Below are positions 33,829-34,331 of a stretch of DNA of 34,331 bases, piece by piece. The notes beneath the pieces were generated by a model, which worked only from the letters and a program-made list of their open reading frames with translations, did no database searches and had not been told where the DNA came from. Every line of letters begins with the position of its first letter. Within the stretch, counting starts at the first letter, position 1. Source of the stretch: Flavobacteriales bacterium (GTDB lineage Bacteria; Bacteroidota; Bacteroidia; Flavobacteriales; Flavobacteriaceae); assembly GCA_027024205.1 (NCBI GenBank), contig JALVST010000081.1, forward strand, positions 1-34,331, given 5' to 3'. Both the position numbers and the translations under genes were made by a program.

Positions 33829-34184
33829 ATAAAAAAAGTAAGGGAAGTTATTGCTTATAAGGATTACTTTATTAATTTTCTTAAAAGTCAACCTGAAAAG
33901 GTTCAAAATAAAATTTATAAAGTGATTGAAATTATTGAAACTTTTGAACGCATTCCGAAAACATATTTAAAACAAATAAAGAAAACAAATGGACTTTATG
34001 AAGCACGAATTAGAATTGGAAAAAATATTTGGCGAGTTTTTTGCTTCTTTGATAATGGACAATTAGAGTTATTTTATTAACCGGATTTCAAAAGAAAACT
34101 CAAAAAACACAAAAAAAAGAAATTAAAAAAGCAGAAAAATTGATGCGAGAATATTTTAACGAAAAAAATGAAAATTATGGCTAA
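33829..34184 (+). pseudogene. Decayed HigB/Gp49-type toxin gene
   Basis: The frame reads (ATA)KKVREVIAYKDYFINF and on through GLYEARIRIGKNIWRVFCFF to ELFY, then a TAA at 34078-34080. The family's conserved tail, GFQKKTQKTQKKEIKKAEKL, continues in another frame (34083-34184). One missing base near 34075-34082 would join them as ...LFYxTGFQKKTQKT. The expected start codon is ATA at 33829, and no ATG, GTG or TTG precedes the conserved region in frame. Intact members are RelE-fold mRNA interferases of about 110-120 residues. With two lesions the gene is unlikely to make active toxin. Confidence 0.75.
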
Positions 34185-34251
34185 TAATATCAAAACTTGG
34201 AAAGAACTAAACCACTATGGACTGAAAGTCCATAGGTTTGGGAAGGACTGA
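34168..34251 (+). pseudogene. Truncated HigA-type antitoxin
   Basis: It overlaps the toxin relic's 3' end, the usual toxin-first order. From ATG 34168 it reads MKIMANNIKTWKELNHYG, then runs into the first REP-like hairpin and stops at TGA 34249-34251. The 'IKTWKEL' start is the typical N-terminus of antitoxins paired with Gp49-type toxins, as I recall; those continue for about 70 more residues with a helix-turn-helix domain. That domain is absent here, so insertion or deletion at the hairpin boundary removed it. Confidence 0.55.
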
Positions 34252-34258
34252 AAGTCCT
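34216..34258. repeat. Two tandem REP-like hairpins
   Basis: TATGGACT-GAA-AGTCCATA (34216-34234) and AGGACT-GAA-AGTCCT (34244-34258) share the core GGACTGAAAGTCC, perfect stems of 8 and 6 bp and an identical GAA triloop, spaced 28 bases apart. They lie at the end of an ORF that continues off the right edge, like REP elements beside a REP-associated tyrosine transposase. Confidence 0.65.
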
Positions 34259-34331
34259 ATTCAATTATAAAATTGTCTTGACCATCTTGATTGGGCTTTC
34301 TGTGATGTTCCAAATATTCATTCAACATCTC
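34257..34331 (-). CDS. Partial ORF off the right edge, possible transposase C-terminus
   Basis: Minus-strand reading gives 24 residues, EMLNEYLEHHRKPNQDGQDN then FIIE, before TAG at 34257-34259. The frame is open to the window edge. The stop codon overlaps the second REP-like hairpin. The peptide alone identifies no family; the REP context makes a Y1-type transposase a reasonable guess. Confidence 0.35.
   Translation of the reverse strand, partial: EMLNEYLEHHRKPNQDGQDNFIIE

Overview
The window reads as a chromosomal segment of a low-GC Bacteroidota, most likely a flavobacterium. The evidence is a type IX secretion C-terminal domain on a subtilase, a DUF5687-type membrane protein, a bat (aerotolerance) gene cluster, the divergent tamB/tsaD pair, and repeated upstream matches to the Bacteroidota -7 promoter element TAnnTTTG. 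Nearly all intact genes are housekeeping or common accessory genes. No phage, CRISPR array, rRNA or tRNA was seen.

Layout. 169-4844: tgt (minus), then a divergent pair coding for a signal-peptide/coiled-coil membrane protein and an AddB-like PD-(D/E)XK nuclease. 5169-7170: a small heat-shock protein with a strong terminator, facing a DUF5687-type multi-pass membrane protein. 7300-13971 (minus): a beta-oxidation unit ordered marR-fadN-fadA-fadE. A perfect 18-bp palindrome lies over the promoter in front of marR, and the intercistronic gaps hold several palindromic repeats. 14066-19540: divergent tamB and tsaD. 19838-26780: the bat cluster, moxR - DUF58 - BatD/DUF4381-like protein - batA - batB - batC, closed by a terminator, with no separate large batD following batC. 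27099-28670: a secreted subtilase with a T9SS tail. 28909-30298: ridA converging on a BadF-type (GlcNAc kinase-like) gene. 30360-31080: two back-to-back gene remnants, one resembling a glycoside-hydrolase C-terminus and one a frameshifted T9SS-sorted secreted protein. 31140-33684: engB, an outer-membrane beta-barrel protein, udk, and a divIC/ftsB-like gene. 33795-34331: a decayed HigB-type toxin and a truncated antitoxin, ending in two tandem REP-like hairpins beside an ORF that runs off the edge.

How the genes work together. The fad genes encode the acyl-CoA dehydrogenase, hydratase/hydroxyacyl-CoA dehydrogenase and thiolase steps of fatty-acid oxidation, plausibly under the MarR repressor. 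The bat genes encode a MoxR AAA+ ATPase with membrane-anchored von Willebrand A and TPR partners, thought to act as an envelope chaperone or stress module.

I did not find a clearly new multi-gene system. The most interesting unexplained signal is a ~115-bp element with a 17-bp stem hairpin, present twice 20 kb apart: once as the fadE leader, ending at its start codon, and once overlapping the 3' end of the BadF kinase gene. Next in interest are the MarR operator/promoter arrangement, the degraded toxin-antitoxin locus with a still-canonical promoter, and the apparent lack of the zinc cysteines in Tgt.
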